The notes: generated from the sequence alone by a model not told the origin. A stretch of DNA of 64,000 nt from Streptomyces profundus (GCF_020740535.1 NZ_CP082362.1:2843501-2907500), one strand, 5' to 3'; positions 34,587 through 44,276 are shown, counted from the first letter of the stretch. Translations and numbers: made by a program.

Positions 34587-35330
34587 TCAGACTCCCGGGG
34601 TGAACTGGACGCTCCAGATCTGCATTTCGTAAACCATCCGGTCCCAGGCGCCCGTGAGCAGCAGCACCCCGGTGACCATCAGCATCGCGCCGCCGAGCCG
34701 CATCACCCAGTGGTAGTGGCGCTTGACCCAGCCGAACGCCCCCAGCATCCGGCGGAAGGCGAGGGCCGCCACGATGAACGGCAGCCCCAGTCCAAGACAG
34801 TAGGCGAAGGCGAGCAGGGCACCACGGCCGGCCGTCGCCTCGTTGATCGCCAGCAGGTTGACGGCCGCCAGCGTCGGGCCCACGCACGGCATCCAGCCGA
34901 CGCCGAAGACCACGCCCAGCATGGGCGCGCCGGCCAGCCCTATCCCGGGGCGCAGGGAGAGCCGGAAGTCCCGCTTGGTCAGCCAGGGCAGCGCACCGGC
35001 GAAGAACAGACCCAGAAGTATGGTCATCACGCCGGCGACCCGGCTGATCGTCTCCCGGTGTTCCAGCAGCGTGGACCCGAAGCTGCCGAAGAGCGCCCCT
35101 CCCGAGACGTAGACGGCCGTGAAGCCGAGCACGAAGAGCGAGGCGCCCAGAAACATCCGGCCCCGCTTCTGCTGTGCCAGATCGGCGCCACCGGCCCCCG
35201 TGACATAGGACAGATAGCCGGGCACCAACGGCAGCACACAGGGCGAGAAGAACGACACCAGCCCGCCGAACACCGCGACCGGCAGCGCCAACAGCAGCGC
35301 CCCGCTCAGTACCGTCTCGTTGTAGCCCAT
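34587..35330 (-). CDS. ccdA: Cytochrome c biogenesis transmembrane protein CcdA
   Basis: A 247-aa membrane protein of the CcdA/DsbD family with about six helices. SFFSPCVLPLVPGYLSYV and GVGWMPCVGPTLAAV carry the two conserved membrane cysteines that relay reducing equivalents from cytoplasmic thioredoxin across the membrane. It keeps the thiol oxidoreductase TlpA and apocytochrome CxxCH cysteines reduced for haem attachment. It lies 7 bp after tlpA and 4 bp before resB. Confidence 0.95.
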   Translation of the reverse strand: MGYNETVLSGALLLALPVAVFGGLVSFFSPCVLPLVPGYLSYVTGAGGADLAQQKRGRMFLGASLFVLGFTAVYVSGGALFGSFGSTLLEHRETISRVAGVMTILLGLFFAGALPWLTKRDFRLSLRPGIGLAGAPMLGVVFGVGWMPCVGPTLAAVNLLAINEATAGRGALLAFAYCLGLGLPFIVAALAFRRMLGAFGWVKRHYHWVMRLGGAMLMVTGVLLLTGAWDRMVYEMQIWSVQFTPGV

Positions 35331-35337
35331 GGCGCGG

Positions 35338-35922
35338 TCAGCTCTCCGCGATCACCGGGTCGAGCGCCTCGCGCAGTTCCTGTTCGGTGACCGCCTTGAG
35401 CAGCCGGACGGCGATCCGCCCCTCCCGGTCCACGATCAACGTCGAGGGAACCGCCTGCGGGTTGAGGCTGCCCGTCGGGAACTGCAACAGCATCCGGCCG
35501 TCGGGGTCGTAGAGGCTCGGGTAGGGCACCTCGTGGGTGTCCTCGAAGGCGCGGGCGTTCTCCGCCGAGGGGTCCCTGGTGTTGATCCCGACGAACTGCA
35601 CGCCCTGGTCGGCGGTGTCCTCGGCGACGGCCACCAGGTTCTTCGCCTCGGCGATGCAGGGCGCGCACCAGGCGCCCCAGACGTTGAGGACCAGCACCTG
35701 GCCCCGGTAGTCGGAGACGCTCAACTCGTCGCCGTCCAGCGTCTCCCCGGACAGCTCGGGCAGCGGCTCTCGATCCTCGACCGGTACGGTCGTGACCTGT
35801 CCCGTGCCCTGCACGATGTTGCTGTCGCCGCCTGACGGGCCCGCGGACTCGCCGGAACACGCGGTCAGGGCCAGCAGGCCGACGACGGCCACGGCCCCCT
35901 TGACAACCCGGAGCTGGATCAT
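35338..35922 (-). CDS. resA: TlpA/ResA-type thiol-disulfide oxidoreductase lipoprotein
   Basis: A 194-aa lipoprotein. The ATG at 35922 gives a signal peptide ending in LTACSG. The thioredoxin fold shows VLVLNVWGAWCAPCIAEAKNL with the WCAPC active site at about residues 82-86 and a cis-Pro loop near VPSTLIVD. It acts outside the membrane to reduce apocytochrome c cysteines, recharged by CcdA. It is the first gene of the cytochrome c maturation operon, 113 bp from the next gene upstream on the same strand. The symbol follows the Bacillus homologue; orthology is by context. Confidence 0.92.
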   Translation of the reverse strand: MIQLRVVKGAVAVVGLLALTACSGESAGPSGGDSNIVQGTGQVTTVPVEDREPLPELSGETLDGDELSVSDYRGQVLVLNVWGAWCAPCIAEAKNLVAVAEDTADQGVQFVGINTRDPSAENARAFEDTHEVPYPSLYDPDGRMLLQFPTGSLNPQAVPSTLIVDREGRIAVRLLKAVTEQELREALDPVIAES

Positions 35923-36035
35923 GTGAAAAGTTTCCCATGCGTCCCTGAACGATCTTTGGCGCCCCCCTCCTCCCCAACCGTCCCGGCGTCCCCCGGGTTC
36001 CCCGCCCCGGCGCGCGCCCCCCTGGCCCGCCCGTT

Positions 36036-36713
36036 TCAGGCCCCGAACCCCTTGGCCCCCTTCACCGGCTTCGCGCCCGACCGCAGATGCGCCGGCACCA
36101 GATCGAGCGCCGGCTCGGTGTAGGTGACGGAGACGATGTCGTCCCCCTCGAAGGTGAAGCTGGTCAACGAGGCCAACGTGCACTGCCGGTTGCGCGGGTC
36201 GTGCCACAGCCGGCGGCGCTCCACCCAGCCGCGCAGCGTCCAGATGGGCAGCTGGTGGCTGACGCAGAGCGCCTCGCGCCCGCGCGCCGCGTCCCGCGCC
36301 GCGTCCACCGCGCCCTTCATCCGCACCGCCTGGTCGACATAGGGCTCGCCCCAGGACGGGCGGAACGGGTTGCGCAGATGGCGCCAGTTGGCCGGCCGGC
36401 GCAGCGCGCCGTCCCCGATGCCGAAGGTCTTGCCCTCGAAGACGTTGGCCGCCTCGATCAGCCGCTCGTCCGTGGCGATCTCAGCGCCCACCGCCTTCGC
36501 GATCGGCGTGGCCGTCTCCCGCGCCCGCTCCAGCGGGGACGCCACCACATGGACGATGTCCCGCTCGACGACCCGCTCCGCGACCCGTTCGGCCATCCGC
36601 CGGCCAAGATCCGAGAGGTGGTAGCCGGGCAGCCGCCCGTAGAGCACGCCCTCCGGGTTCTCCACCTCGCCGTGCCGCATCACATGCACGGTCGTCCGCT
36701 CGCTGCTGCTCAT
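36036..36713 (-). CDS. Histidine phosphatase superfamily protein
   Basis: A 225-aa protein of the phosphoglycerate-mutase-like branch. The phospho-acceptor motif is VMRHGEVENPEG (RHGE, about residues 12-15). SPLERARETATPIA is the second Arg block, and the downstream catalytic His lies in LCVSHQLPIW. ATG at 36713. It lies between hemL and resA on the same strand, an arrangement I recall from other streptomycetes. The substrate is unknown; generic phosphatase activity is likely. No link to haem metabolism is shown by sequence. Confidence 0.9.
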   Translation of the reverse strand: MSSSERTTVHVMRHGEVENPEGVLYGRLPGYHLSDLGRRMAERVAERVVERDIVHVVASPLERARETATPIAKAVGAEIATDERLIEAANVFEGKTFGIGDGALRRPANWRHLRNPFRPSWGEPYVDQAVRMKGAVDAARDAARGREALCVSHQLPIWTLRGWVERRRLWHDPRNRQCTLASLTSFTFEGDDIVSVTYTEPALDLVPAHLRSGAKPVKGAKGFGA

Positions 36714-36792
36714 CGCTCCGCTCACTGTCTCGCCGTGTCCGGCGGGGTCGATATCCGTACGCGCCGCGCCCCCTGAGGGAGTTGGCCACGCC

Positions 36793-38115
36793 TCACGCGG
36801 GCGCCTCGGCCGCCGCCGCGGCCCGCGCCGCCGCCGGCAGCGCCTCGAAGATCCGCTCCAGCGCCCGCTCGTCGTGCGCGGTGGAGACGAACCACGCCTC
36901 GAAGGCGGACGGCGGCAGATAGACACCGCGCTCCAGCATCGCGTGGAAGAAGGCGGTGTAGCGGTGGGTCTCCTGCGCCTTGGCCGAGGCGAAGTCGGTG
37001 ACCTCGGCGTCGGTGAAGAACACCGAGAACATGTTGCCCGCCGCGCTCACCCGGTGCGCCACGCCCGCCTCGGCGAGCGCGGCGCCCGCCGCGTCGCGCA
37101 GCCGCGCCGCCGTCGCGTCCAACGTGGCGTAGGCCGCGTCGTCCAGCAGCCGGAGTTGGGCCAGCCCCGCGGCCGTGGCCACCGGGTTCCCCGACAGCGT
37201 GCCGGCCTGGTAGACGGGCCCAGAAGGCGCCAGCTTGTCCATCACGTCCGCCCGGCCGCCGAACGCCGCCGCCGGGAACCCGCCGCCCATCACCTTGCCG
37301 AAGGTCAACAGGTCGGCCTCGACGCCCTCGACCCCGTACCAGCCCTGCCGGCTGATCCGGAAGCCCGTCATCACCTCGTCGGAGATCAGCAGCGCGCCAT
37401 GGCTCCGGCACAGCTCCCTCAGGCCCGCGTTGAAGCCGGGCGCCGGCTCCACCACGCCCATGTTGCCCGGCACCGCCTCGGTGATCACACAGGCGATCTC
37501 CGCCGGGTGCGCCTCGAAGGCGGCGCGCACCGCGGCCAGGTCGTTGTAGGGGAGCACCACCGTCTCGCCGGCCTGGGCCCCGGTCACGCCCGGGGTGTCG
37601 GGGAGCCCGAACGTCGCGACGCCCGAGCCGGCGGACGCCAACAGCGCGTCCACATGGCCGTGATAGCAGCCGGCGAACTTGATCACCTTGGCCCGGCCGG
37701 TGAAGCCGCGGGCCAGCCGGAGAGCGGACATCGTCGCCTCCGTGCCCGAGGAGACCAGCCGCACGCGCTCGACGGGGCCGACGCGCGCCACGATCTCCTC
37801 GGCCAACTCGACCTCGCCCGGCGTCGGCGTCCCGAAGGAGGTGCCGCGCCCGACGGCGGCGCGCACCGCGTCCAGCACCGCGGGATGCGAATGGCCGAGG
37901 ATCATCGGCCCCCAGGAGCACACCAGATCGACATACTCCCTCCCATCGGCGTCGGTGAGGTAAGGACCTTCGCCAGACACCATGAACCGGGGCGTACCGC
38001 CCACGGCGCCGAAGGCACGCACCGGAGAGTTCACGCCACCCGGGGTGACACTGGCCGCACGGTCATAGAGGGTCTGCGAGACTGGAGCTTCGATGGATCG
38101 GGTCACGCCGTCCAT
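36793..38115 (-). CDS. hemL: Glutamate-1-semialdehyde 2,1-aminomutase HemL
   Basis: A 440-aa PLP enzyme converting glutamate-1-semialdehyde to 5-aminolevulinate, the second step of the C5 haem route. Landmarks are [17 protein letters not shown] at the N-terminus, [46 protein letters not shown], the PLP-lysine block [17 protein letters not shown] and [14 protein letters not shown]. It is separate from the hemACDB operon that begins 10 kb downstream of it and is followed on the same strand by the histidine phosphatase, 79 bp away. Confidence 0.97.
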   Translation of the reverse strand: MDGVTRSIEAPVSQTLYDRAASVTPGGVNSPVRAFGAVGGTPRFMVSGEGPYLTDADGREYVDLVCSWGPMILGHSHPAVLDAVRAAVGRGTSFGTPTPGEVELAEEIVARVGPVERVRLVSSGTEATMSALRLARGFTGRAKVIKFAGCYHGHVDALLASAGSGVATFGLPDTPGVTGAQAGETVVLPYNDLAAVRAAFEAHPAEIACVITEAVPGNMGVVEPAPGFNAGLRELCRSHGALLISDEVMTGFRISRQGWYGVEGVEADLLTFGKVMGGGFPAAAFGGRADVMDKLAPSGPVYQAGTLSGNPVATAAGLAQLRLLDDAAYATLDATAARLRDAAGAALAEAGVAHRVSAAGNMFSVFFTDAEVTDFASAKAQETHRYTAFFHAMLERGVYLPPSAFEAWFVSTAHDERALERIFEALPAAARAAAAAEAPA

Positions 38116-38233
38116 GGTGACATCAGCCCCTCACAGCTCGGTGTCAGGGCGTTTCGCAGCCGCCTGAGGGGGGAGGTGTCTGAAACGATGATCGGGTTTG
38201 TGCGGCGGGGGTCGCGAGTAGTCAGGTGGTGAC

Positions 38234-38806
38234 ATGCAACGCGGTGGCGAAATCGGCGAGGGAACCGGGGACCTCGGGCCCGAGCCCTCACCACGAGCCC
38301 GTTCCCGCCGTGGCAGACACCGCCGCAAGACGGACAACGGCGAGCTGGAGTTCCGTGGTCGAGGCGGTCGGATGGCCGTGACCTACAAGTACTTCGGCGC
38401 CCCCGACGGCGCCACCGCGGCCCGCGTCCCGCTGTCCATGCGCCCTGAGGAGCTGGGCGGCGACGAGCTGGGCCAGGGCATGTTCACCCGGATCAAGCCG
38501 GAGACCATGGCGGCCATGGTGCTCACCGGCATCGAGGGAATACCGCTGCACCGGGTGCCCCCGCTGGAGCTGGTGGTGCTCCACCCCGACTACGCGGTGG
38601 TGAAGTTGCCCACCACGGTGGTGGATCCGCTGCGCGGCATCGGCGACGAGACGGTGGGCGCCGCCGCGTTCATCTGGTCCACGGTCCCCGACCGCAGCGG
38701 CCCAAACGACGCCTTCGGCGTCTACCGGCTGCTCAACGAGTGGCAGGACTTCTCGCGCCGCCTCCACGAGGCCGGCCACCAGCCGTACTGCCTGGTCTGG
38801 CCCTGA
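38234..38806 (+). CDS. Conserved streptomycete hypothetical protein
   Basis: A protein of up to 190 aa. The ATG at 38234 has AGGTGGT upstream; an internal ATG in the GRMAVTYKYFG stretch (38371) would give a 145-aa version without the basic Arg-rich N-terminus. The conserved-looking core is TYKYFGAPDGATAARVPLSMRPEELGGDELGQGMFTRIKPE in outline and VHPDYAVVKLPTTVVDPLRG. No motif indicates an activity, and there is no signal peptide or membrane segment. It diverges from hemL. Unknown function. Confidence 0.75.
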   Translation: MQRGGEIGEGTGDLGPEPSPRARSRRGRHRRKTDNGELEFRGRGGRMAVTYKYFGAPDGATAARVPLSMRPEELGGDELGQGMFTRIKPETMAAMVLTGIEGIPLHRVPPLELVVLHPDYAVVKLPTTVVDPLRGIGDETVGAAAFIWSTVPDRSGPNDAFGVYRLLNEWQDFSRRLHEAGHQPYCLVWP

Positions 38807-39009
38807 CACTGGCCCCGTGCCGGCCGGCCATTCCCCTTCGCTCGCCCGTGCGTTACCCGTTTGGCGGTCGCCTGCGGTAGACATGGACCCTCGCACGACA
38901 CGAACCCCAGCGAACGTCGGCCGGTGATCGGGCGGCGCGGCGTACGGAGCCGCGCGGCCGAGGCCACGGGACCGCGAGCCGGGGGTCAAGGGGTCACAGG
39001 GAGGCCAGG

Positions 39010-39744
39010 GTGCAGGTCAGGGCGAGGGCCGCGGGTGCGGCGCTGTCGGTCGCCGCGCTGATACTTGGCGCCAGCGCCTGTTCCGCCGACCTCGGCGGCA
39101 CGGAGGACACCGACGGTTCCACCCCGTCGAGCGGCGCCAGGACGACGAACCAGCAGGGCCGCTACTCCGGCCTCCCCGAGCCCTGCGGCTCGGTCAGCCA
39201 GGAGACCCTCGCCCAGCTGCTGCCCGACGCCGACCCGGAGGTCTACGCCGGCAGTCCGCTCGCCACCTTCGACACCGGCCGCCGGGTCGGCTGCGAATGG
39301 CGCAACGCCGACGGCGCGGACAGCCAGCGGCTGACCGTCGACTTCCTGCGCGTGGTCTCCTACGAGAGCGATGGGAGCGACGACGACCAGGCGGGACTGG
39401 ACTTCGAGGCCCGGGCGGAGGAGTTCGGGCTCACCATCGGCGAGGAGGCCGACGACACCGAGCGGGAGAGCCCGGGAACCCTCTCCCCCACCCAGGGACG
39501 TCCGCAGGCAAACGCCAGGCAGCTTGATGGCATTGGTCACGCCGCTTTTCTCGATGACCGTTTGACCAGCGGTGATGCCACAACCCGACGCGATGTGACG
39601 CTGGCCTTCCGCAACGCGAACGTTATCGTCACCGTTGTGTACACCGTCTCGACCATCCAGCCGGACACCGCGCCCGACAGCGCGCGGTCCCAGCAGTACG
39701 CCGAGACGGTGGCCGAGCAGCTCGCCGCGGGGCTGGACGGCTGA
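39010..39744 (+). CDS. DUF3558-family lipoprotein (first of pair)
   Basis: A 244-aa lipoprotein starting at a GTG. The signal peptide ends in the lipobox GASACSA. LPEPCGSVSQETLAQLLPDADPEVY and GCEWRNADG provide the paired cysteines of DUF3558, probably a disulfide. The family is common in mycolic-acid bacteria and streptomycetes, sits outside the membrane, and has no assigned function. A paralogue follows, separated by a 29-bp perfect hairpin. Confidence 0.82.
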   Translation: MQVRARAAGAALSVAALILGASACSADLGGTEDTDGSTPSSGARTTNQQGRYSGLPEPCGSVSQETLAQLLPDADPEVYAGSPLATFDTGRRVGCEWRNADGADSQRLTVDFLRVVSYESDGSDDDQAGLDFEARAEEFGLTIGEEADDTERESPGTLSPTQGRPQANARQLDGIGHAAFLDDRLTSGDATTRRDVTLAFRNANVIVTVVYTVSTIQPDTAPDSARSQQYAETVAEQLAAGLDG

Positions 39745-39805
39745 CGCGGGCTCCGACCCGGATGGCGCGGCTGCGACAGCCGCGCCATCCGGGTCGGAGC
39801 CCGCG
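39745..39805. terminator. Exceptionally long perfect hairpin (29-bp stem, 3-nt loop)
   Basis: Bases 39745-39773 are exactly complementary to 39777-39805 around a CGA loop. The stem begins right at the stop codon of the first DUF3558 gene. Uninterrupted stems this long are unusual even for Streptomyces terminators. It separates the two paralogous lipoprotein genes. Confidence 0.85.
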
Positions 39806-39896
39806 CCGGGCGTACCGTGGCGGGGCAGCTGGCCCACGGCTCCGGCAACTGGCGAGCCGCAGCAAACTGGCGACAGGTAACGGGAGCGAAGAACCC

Positions 39897-40691
39897 ATGG
39901 TACGTAAAGCCTCGCGACGCGTTGTCCGACTGACGGCACTGGCCGCCGTGCCCGTGCTGCTCGCCGTCGGCTGCTCCTCCTCTTCCGACGACTCGGCGTC
40001 CGAGGAGGACAACGCGCCCGCGTCCGAGGCGCCGAGCCCGGAGCCGGTCAGGTTCGCCGAGCTGCCGGAGCCCTGCTCCCTGGTCGGCGGCGACACCATC
40101 GGCGACGTGGTCCCCGAGGCCGACCCCGAGGACGGCGCAGCGCTGGAGTCCAGCAACACATCGGCCTCGGCCGCCTGCCTCTGGAACGGCCTGGACGAGT
40201 ACCAGTTCCGTTCGCTCACCGTCTCGCTGCGCCGCTTCGACTCCGACCCGGCCGTCGGCAGCGGCGACGAGCGCGCCGGCGCCTACCTCCAGCAGATGGT
40301 GGAGGAGGTCACGGGCGACGAGGCCAACCACGAGCCGGCCGCCGAGGAACTGCCGGAGACCGGCGACGAGGCGGTGTCCATCGCCTACGCGGTCACCAAG
40401 GAGGCCGACGGCGACGAGCACGACTACCGCCAGCAGCGTGTGGTTGTTCGCACGGGCAACGCCGTGGTCACCGTCGACTACTCGGGCGCCGGCTTCCAGG
40501 GCGACGACCTGCCCGGCGCCGGCGGCATCAAGGAAGCCGCCGACCTGACCGCCCAGGAGGTCGTCACCAACCTCGAAGCGAGCGGCGCGGACCAGAGCGA
40601 GGACGGTGCGGACGACGAAGACGGTGCGGACGGCTCGGAGGGTTCGGACGGCTCGGGCAGCGAGGACGAGGATCCGAAGGGCGACTCCTGA
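39897..40691 (+). CDS. DUF3558-family lipoprotein (second of pair)
   Basis: A 264-aa lipoprotein. The ATG at 39897 has GGGAG upstream. The signal peptide ends in LAVGCSSS and is followed by a Ser/Asp-rich linker. FAELPEPCSLVGGDTIGDVVPEADPE and AACLWNG carry the Cys pair shared with the first copy. The C-terminal 40 residues are nearly all Asp, Glu, Gly and Ser. Similar order of motifs shows it is a diverged paralogue of the gene just upstream. Function unknown; extracytoplasmic. Confidence 0.82.
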   Translation: MVRKASRRVVRLTALAAVPVLLAVGCSSSSDDSASEEDNAPASEAPSPEPVRFAELPEPCSLVGGDTIGDVVPEADPEDGAALESSNTSASAACLWNGLDEYQFRSLTVSLRRFDSDPAVGSGDERAGAYLQQMVEEVTGDEANHEPAAEELPETGDEAVSIAYAVTKEADGDEHDYRQQRVVVRTGNAVVTVDYSGAGFQGDDLPGAGGIKEAADLTAQEVVTNLEASGADQSEDGADDEDGADGSEGSDGSGSEDEDPKGDS

Positions 40692-40812
40692 GCCCCTCAT
40701 CCCACCCGGGTCGCCCGGGAGTTGGGAGCGGTCGGCGCGTACATGACCTAGGTCATATGCCAGGCTGGGGCCGACACCGACCCCGCCGCCGACCCCTGGG
40801 GAGGCACCACCA

Positions 40813-42162
40813 GTGGCCGCGATCAAGCTGACCCGCGCGCATCGCATCCTGGTCAGCATCGTGCTGGCCGGAGCCGTCGTCATCGCCACCATCGGCTTCG
40901 TCGGCTCCTACGCCGCCGTCCGCGACCTGGCGGAACGGAAGGGTTTCGGCGATTTCGCCCCCTTCTTCCCGATCGGCGTCGACGCCGGCATTGTCGTCCT
41001 GCTCTCCCTCGACCTGCTGCTGACCTGGCTGCGCATCCCCTTCCCCCTGCTGCGCCAGAGCGCCTGGCTGCTGACGGCGGCGACCATCGCCTTCAACGGG
41101 GCGTCGGCCTGGGGCGACCCGCTCGGCGTCGGCATGCACGCGATCATTCCGGTGCTCTTCGTGATCACCGTCGAGGCCGCGCGCCACGCCATCGGGCGGG
41201 TGGCCGACATCACGGCCGACCGCCATATGGAGGGCGTCCGGATGTGGCGGTGGGTCCTCTCCCCCATACCCACCTTCCGGCTCTGGCGCCGGATGAAGCT
41301 CTGGGAACTGCGCTCCTACCAGGAGGTCATCGGGATGGAGCGGGACCGGCTGGTCTACCAGGCGCAGTTGCGCGCCGAGTACGGGCGCGCGTGGCGACGC
41401 CGCGCGCCGGTGGAGGCCCGGATGCCGCTCAAACTCGCGCGCTACGGCGTCCCGTTGCGGGACACCGCGGCCACCGGTCTTGCGGCGGCCCGCCTGCCCC
41501 TGGCGGTGGAACGCCGCGAGGACGCCCCCGGCGAGGCAGCCGGCGAGGAGGCGGGCCGGCGGCCGGCCGAACGGGGGGCGCGGGGGGAGAGCGCGAATCC
41601 CGAACACGCGCCGAGGCCCGGGGTGGTGCGGGAAACAGAACAGCGCACGCCACTTGAGTACGCGCCCCCGGCGGCGCCCACCACGCCCACCACGCCCGCC
41701 GAACCGCCCGCGGCGGAGCGACTGCCGGAGCGCGAGGCGTGGACCGCGCCCGAGGCGGCAGAACAGGAACCGGCGTACGCCGAACCGGCATACCGCGATC
41801 TGGACGATCTGGTGGGCGCGGCGGCGCCGGCCGGGCCGCTCGCTTCCCAGGAGGCCGCGGTGACCGTGCCGGTCGCCCCGGGCCGCCGACGCGCGCTGGG
41901 CAACGCCCCCAGCGCCCCGGCGGAACCCTCACCGGACCGCGCCCCCGATGGCGCCCCCGGAAGCGAGCCCCTCTACAGCGCCTATCGCCAGTACATACTC
42001 GAACAGGGCGAGTTCCCCAACGCCCGTCAGCTGTCCCGCTTTCTGCACGAACGATTCGCCATCACCGACAGCGACGGGACCCTGTTGAGCGAGCAGTACC
42101 TCCGCCCCTTCACCCGCGGCTTCCGAGAGCGCTACAACGCCGAGATGGGCACGGGCGTCTGA
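40813..42162 (+). CDS. DUF2637 membrane protein with long soluble tail
   Basis: A 449-aa protein starting at a GTG with GGGGAGG upstream. Four hydrophobic segments in the first 130 residues (about 13-34, 48-70, 80-100 and 108-122) form the DUF2637 domain, found in actinobacterial proteins related to SpdB spread proteins of conjugative plasmids. A basic stretch (RRMKLWELRSYQEVIGMERDRLVYQAQL in outline) follows, then about 170 residues of Pro/Ala/Glu-rich linker. The last 70 residues (SAYRQYILEQGEFPNARQLSRFL...YLRPFTRGFRERY) look like a conserved winged-helix-type tail. Function unknown. Confidence 0.78.
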   Translation: MAAIKLTRAHRILVSIVLAGAVVIATIGFVGSYAAVRDLAERKGFGDFAPFFPIGVDAGIVVLLSLDLLLTWLRIPFPLLRQSAWLLTAATIAFNGASAWGDPLGVGMHAIIPVLFVITVEAARHAIGRVADITADRHMEGVRMWRWVLSPIPTFRLWRRMKLWELRSYQEVIGMERDRLVYQAQLRAEYGRAWRRRAPVEARMPLKLARYGVPLRDTAATGLAAARLPLAVERREDAPGEAAGEEAGRRPAERGARGESANPEHAPRPGVVRETEQRTPLEYAPPAAPTTPTTPAEPPAAERLPEREAWTAPEAAEQEPAYAEPAYRDLDDLVGAAAPAGPLASQEAAVTVPVAPGRRRALGNAPSAPAEPSPDRAPDGAPGSEPLYSAYRQYILEQGEFPNARQLSRFLHERFAITDSDGTLLSEQYLRPFTRGFRERYNAEMGTGV

Positions 42163-42548
42163 GCCACCGGATTCCCTCGCACGGGTGATGACAGAGGGTA
42201 GCGACATGGCGCAGGGTTGGCACTGTCAGTAATCATCCATGGCTGCCGCCCCGCCCCGAAGAGACCACCATGCCCCCTCGGCAACTCCCAACCCCGCCCC
42301 TGCGCCTCGCGACGCCCCTGTTCCTGGCCCTCCTCCTGGCCGCGCTCCTGAGCCCGGCTTCGCCCCTCGCGTTCCTCCCGGCCCTGAGCCCACGCCGGGC
42401 CCCGGCCCTCGTCTCGCGCGCCGTCCGGGGCCCTGTCGCGAGCCCCAGCCGGGCACGGCCCTGGGCGGCGGCCGGCTGTGCCGGCCGCCGCCCAGGGTTC
42501 GGTCCACACCGCGCTCCGCCGCGCCAGCGCGGCGACGCGGCTCCGCGG
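42163..42548. other. Gene-free interval between convergent genes
   Basis: Low-complexity C-rich sequence of about 385 bp between the DUF2637 gene and lysS, which converge. It contains the 18-bp lysS hairpin described separately. A long open frame on the plus strand continues antisense to lysS and has no coding support. Confidence 0.5.
42459..42497 (-). terminator. lysS terminator hairpin
   Basis: A perfect 18-bp stem (CCCTGGGCGGCGGCCGGC and its complement) with a TGT loop, 51 bp beyond the lysS stop on the minus strand. Confidence 0.8.
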
Positions 42549-44276
42549 TCAGCCGCCGAGCAGCCCGCGCACGCGCTCCGCCCCGACGGCCAGCAGCAGG
42601 GTGGGCAGCCGGGGGCCCGTCTCCGTCCCGATCAGCAGCCGGTACAGCAGGGCGAAGAACCCCCGCTGGGCCGCCTTGAGTTCGGGAGTCGGCTTCGCGT
42701 CCGGCGGCAGCCCGGCGCGCACCTTGGGCACGCCATAGAGCAGGGTGGTGAGGCCGTCCAGCGACCAGTGGCTGTCCAGGCCCTCCAACAGCAGCCGCAG
42801 CGACGCCCGCTGCTCGTCGTCGAGCGACGCGAGCAGATCCGCGTCCGGCTCCCGCCGCACCCAGGTGCGCTGTTCGGCGGGCAGCCGGGTCTCCACCCAC
42901 CGCGCGGCCTTGTCGAGCCGGGGGCGCACCTCCGCCAACGAGAGCACGGGGTGCTCGGGGTCGACCTCGCTCAGGATGCGGAGCGTCTGCTCCTCGTCCC
43001 CGGTGGTGATGTCCAGCACCGAGGCCAGCATCCGATACGGCAACGGCCGCTCGGTGGCCGGGAGTTCGCCGCTGGCCGTGCGCACGGCCCGGCTGTGGGC
43101 GGCGGCGTCCGCCGGCTGCGCGGTGCCGGCGGCCACCCGGCGGGCCAGCGCGTCGAACTCGTCGTAGGTGCGCTGGATCTCCCCGTCGAACGCGATCTTG
43201 AACGCCTGGTTGGGCCGGCGCCTGGCGTAGAGCCAGCGCAGCAGCGGCGCCTCCATGATCTCCAACGCCTCGGCCGGGATCGGCACCCCGCCTTGGGAGC
43301 TGGACATCTTCGCCATCCCGCTGATGCCGACGAAGGCGTACATGGGCCCGATCGGCTGGAGTCCGCCGAAGATCTCGGAGACCAGCTGGCCGCCCACCAC
43401 CCAGGAGGAGCCGGGAGAGTGGTGGTCCACGCCGGCGGGCTCGAAGACCACGCCCTCGTAGGCCCAGCGCATCGGCCAGTCGACCTTCCAGACCAGCTTC
43501 CCCCGGTTGAACTCGGAGAGCTTGACGCTCTCCTCGTGACCGCAGTCGCAGACGAAGCGCAGCTCGGTCGTCTCGTCGTCGTAGGCGGTCACGGTGGTGG
43601 TGTCCCGGCCGCAGACGCCGCAGTACGGCTTGTACGGGTAGTACCCGGCGCTGCCGGCTCCGCCGTCGTCCTCGGCCGCCGCTCCCGAGCCCTCGGCAGC
43701 CGCCCGCTCCGCCTCGTCCTCGCTGGCGTCGACGGCGGCTTCCTGAGAGGTCTTGCCCTTGGTCCGGTAGCGCTCCAACACCGCGTCGATCCGCCGGCGC
43801 TCGCGCATCGCGAAGAGGATCTGCTCGCGATAGGCGCCCGAGTTGTACTGCTCGGTCTGGCTGATCCCCCTGACCTCGATGCCCATCGCGTCGAGCGCGG
43901 CCGTCAGCGGCGCCTTGAAGTGCTCGGCCCAGCTGGCGTAGGGGCTGCCGGCTGGCGGGGGGACGGAGGTGAGCGGGCGGCCGATGTGCTCCTGCCAGCT
44001 CTCGTCGACCCCCGGAACCCCGGCGGGCACCCGGCGGAAGCGGTCGTAGTCGTCCCAGGAGACCAGGTGCGTGCAGGGCACGCCACGCCGCTTGATCTCG
44101 TCGGCGACCAGATGCGGCACCATCACCTCGCGGAGGTTGCCCAGGTGGATCGGGCCCGATGGGCTGAGCCCGGACGCGCAGACGACGGGTTTGCCGGGGG
44201 CACGACGCTCCGCCTCGGCGATGACCTCGTCAGCGAGTCGGGAGACCCAGTCGGTCTCCATGGGGGTCTGGGCCAC
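42549..44276 (-). CDS. lysS: Class I (archaeal-type) lysyl-tRNA synthetase
   Basis: A 575-aa class I synthetase that charges tRNA-Lys. The HIGH-type block is SGLSPSGPIHLGNLREVM, with IHLGN in the HIGH position. The KMSKS-type block is GMAKMSSSQGG. A Cys4-like knuckle (YCGVCGRDTTTV ... FVCDCGHEE) is present in the middle. The Ala/Glu/Asp-rich insertion just before it is a streptomycete trait as I recall. I chose the GTG at 44276, preceded by AGGAG; an ATG five codons in is possible. Class I LysRS is unusual outside archaea, spirochaetes and actinobacteria. The argS gene I recall next to it in S. coelicolor is not here. Confidence 0.93.
   Translation of the reverse strand: MAQTPMETDWVSRLADEVIAEAERRAPGKPVVCASGLSPSGPIHLGNLREVMVPHLVADEIKRRGVPCTHLVSWDDYDRFRRVPAGVPGVDESWQEHIGRPLTSVPPPAGSPYASWAEHFKAPLTAALDAMGIEVRGISQTEQYNSGAYREQILFAMRERRRIDAVLERYRTKGKTSQEAAVDASEDEAERAAAEGSGAAAEDDGGAGSAGYYPYKPYCGVCGRDTTTVTAYDDETTELRFVCDCGHEESVKLSEFNRGKLVWKVDWPMRWAYEGVVFEPAGVDHHSPGSSWVVGGQLVSEIFGGLQPIGPMYAFVGISGMAKMSSSQGGVPIPAEALEIMEAPLLRWLYARRRPNQAFKIAFDGEIQRTYDEFDALARRVAAGTAQPADAAAHSRAVRTASGELPATERPLPYRMLASVLDITTGDEEQTLRILSEVDPEHPVLSLAEVRPRLDKAARWVETRLPAEQRTWVRREPDADLLASLDDEQRASLRLLLEGLDSHWSLDGLTTLLYGVPKVRAGLPPDAKPTPELKAAQRGFFALLYRLLIGTETGPRLPTLLLAVGAERVRGLLGG

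Noticed and set aside
32663..34603. Plus-strand frame of 646 codons opposite resB
   Set aside because: Antisense to resB with strong motif support; no similarity and no start signal.
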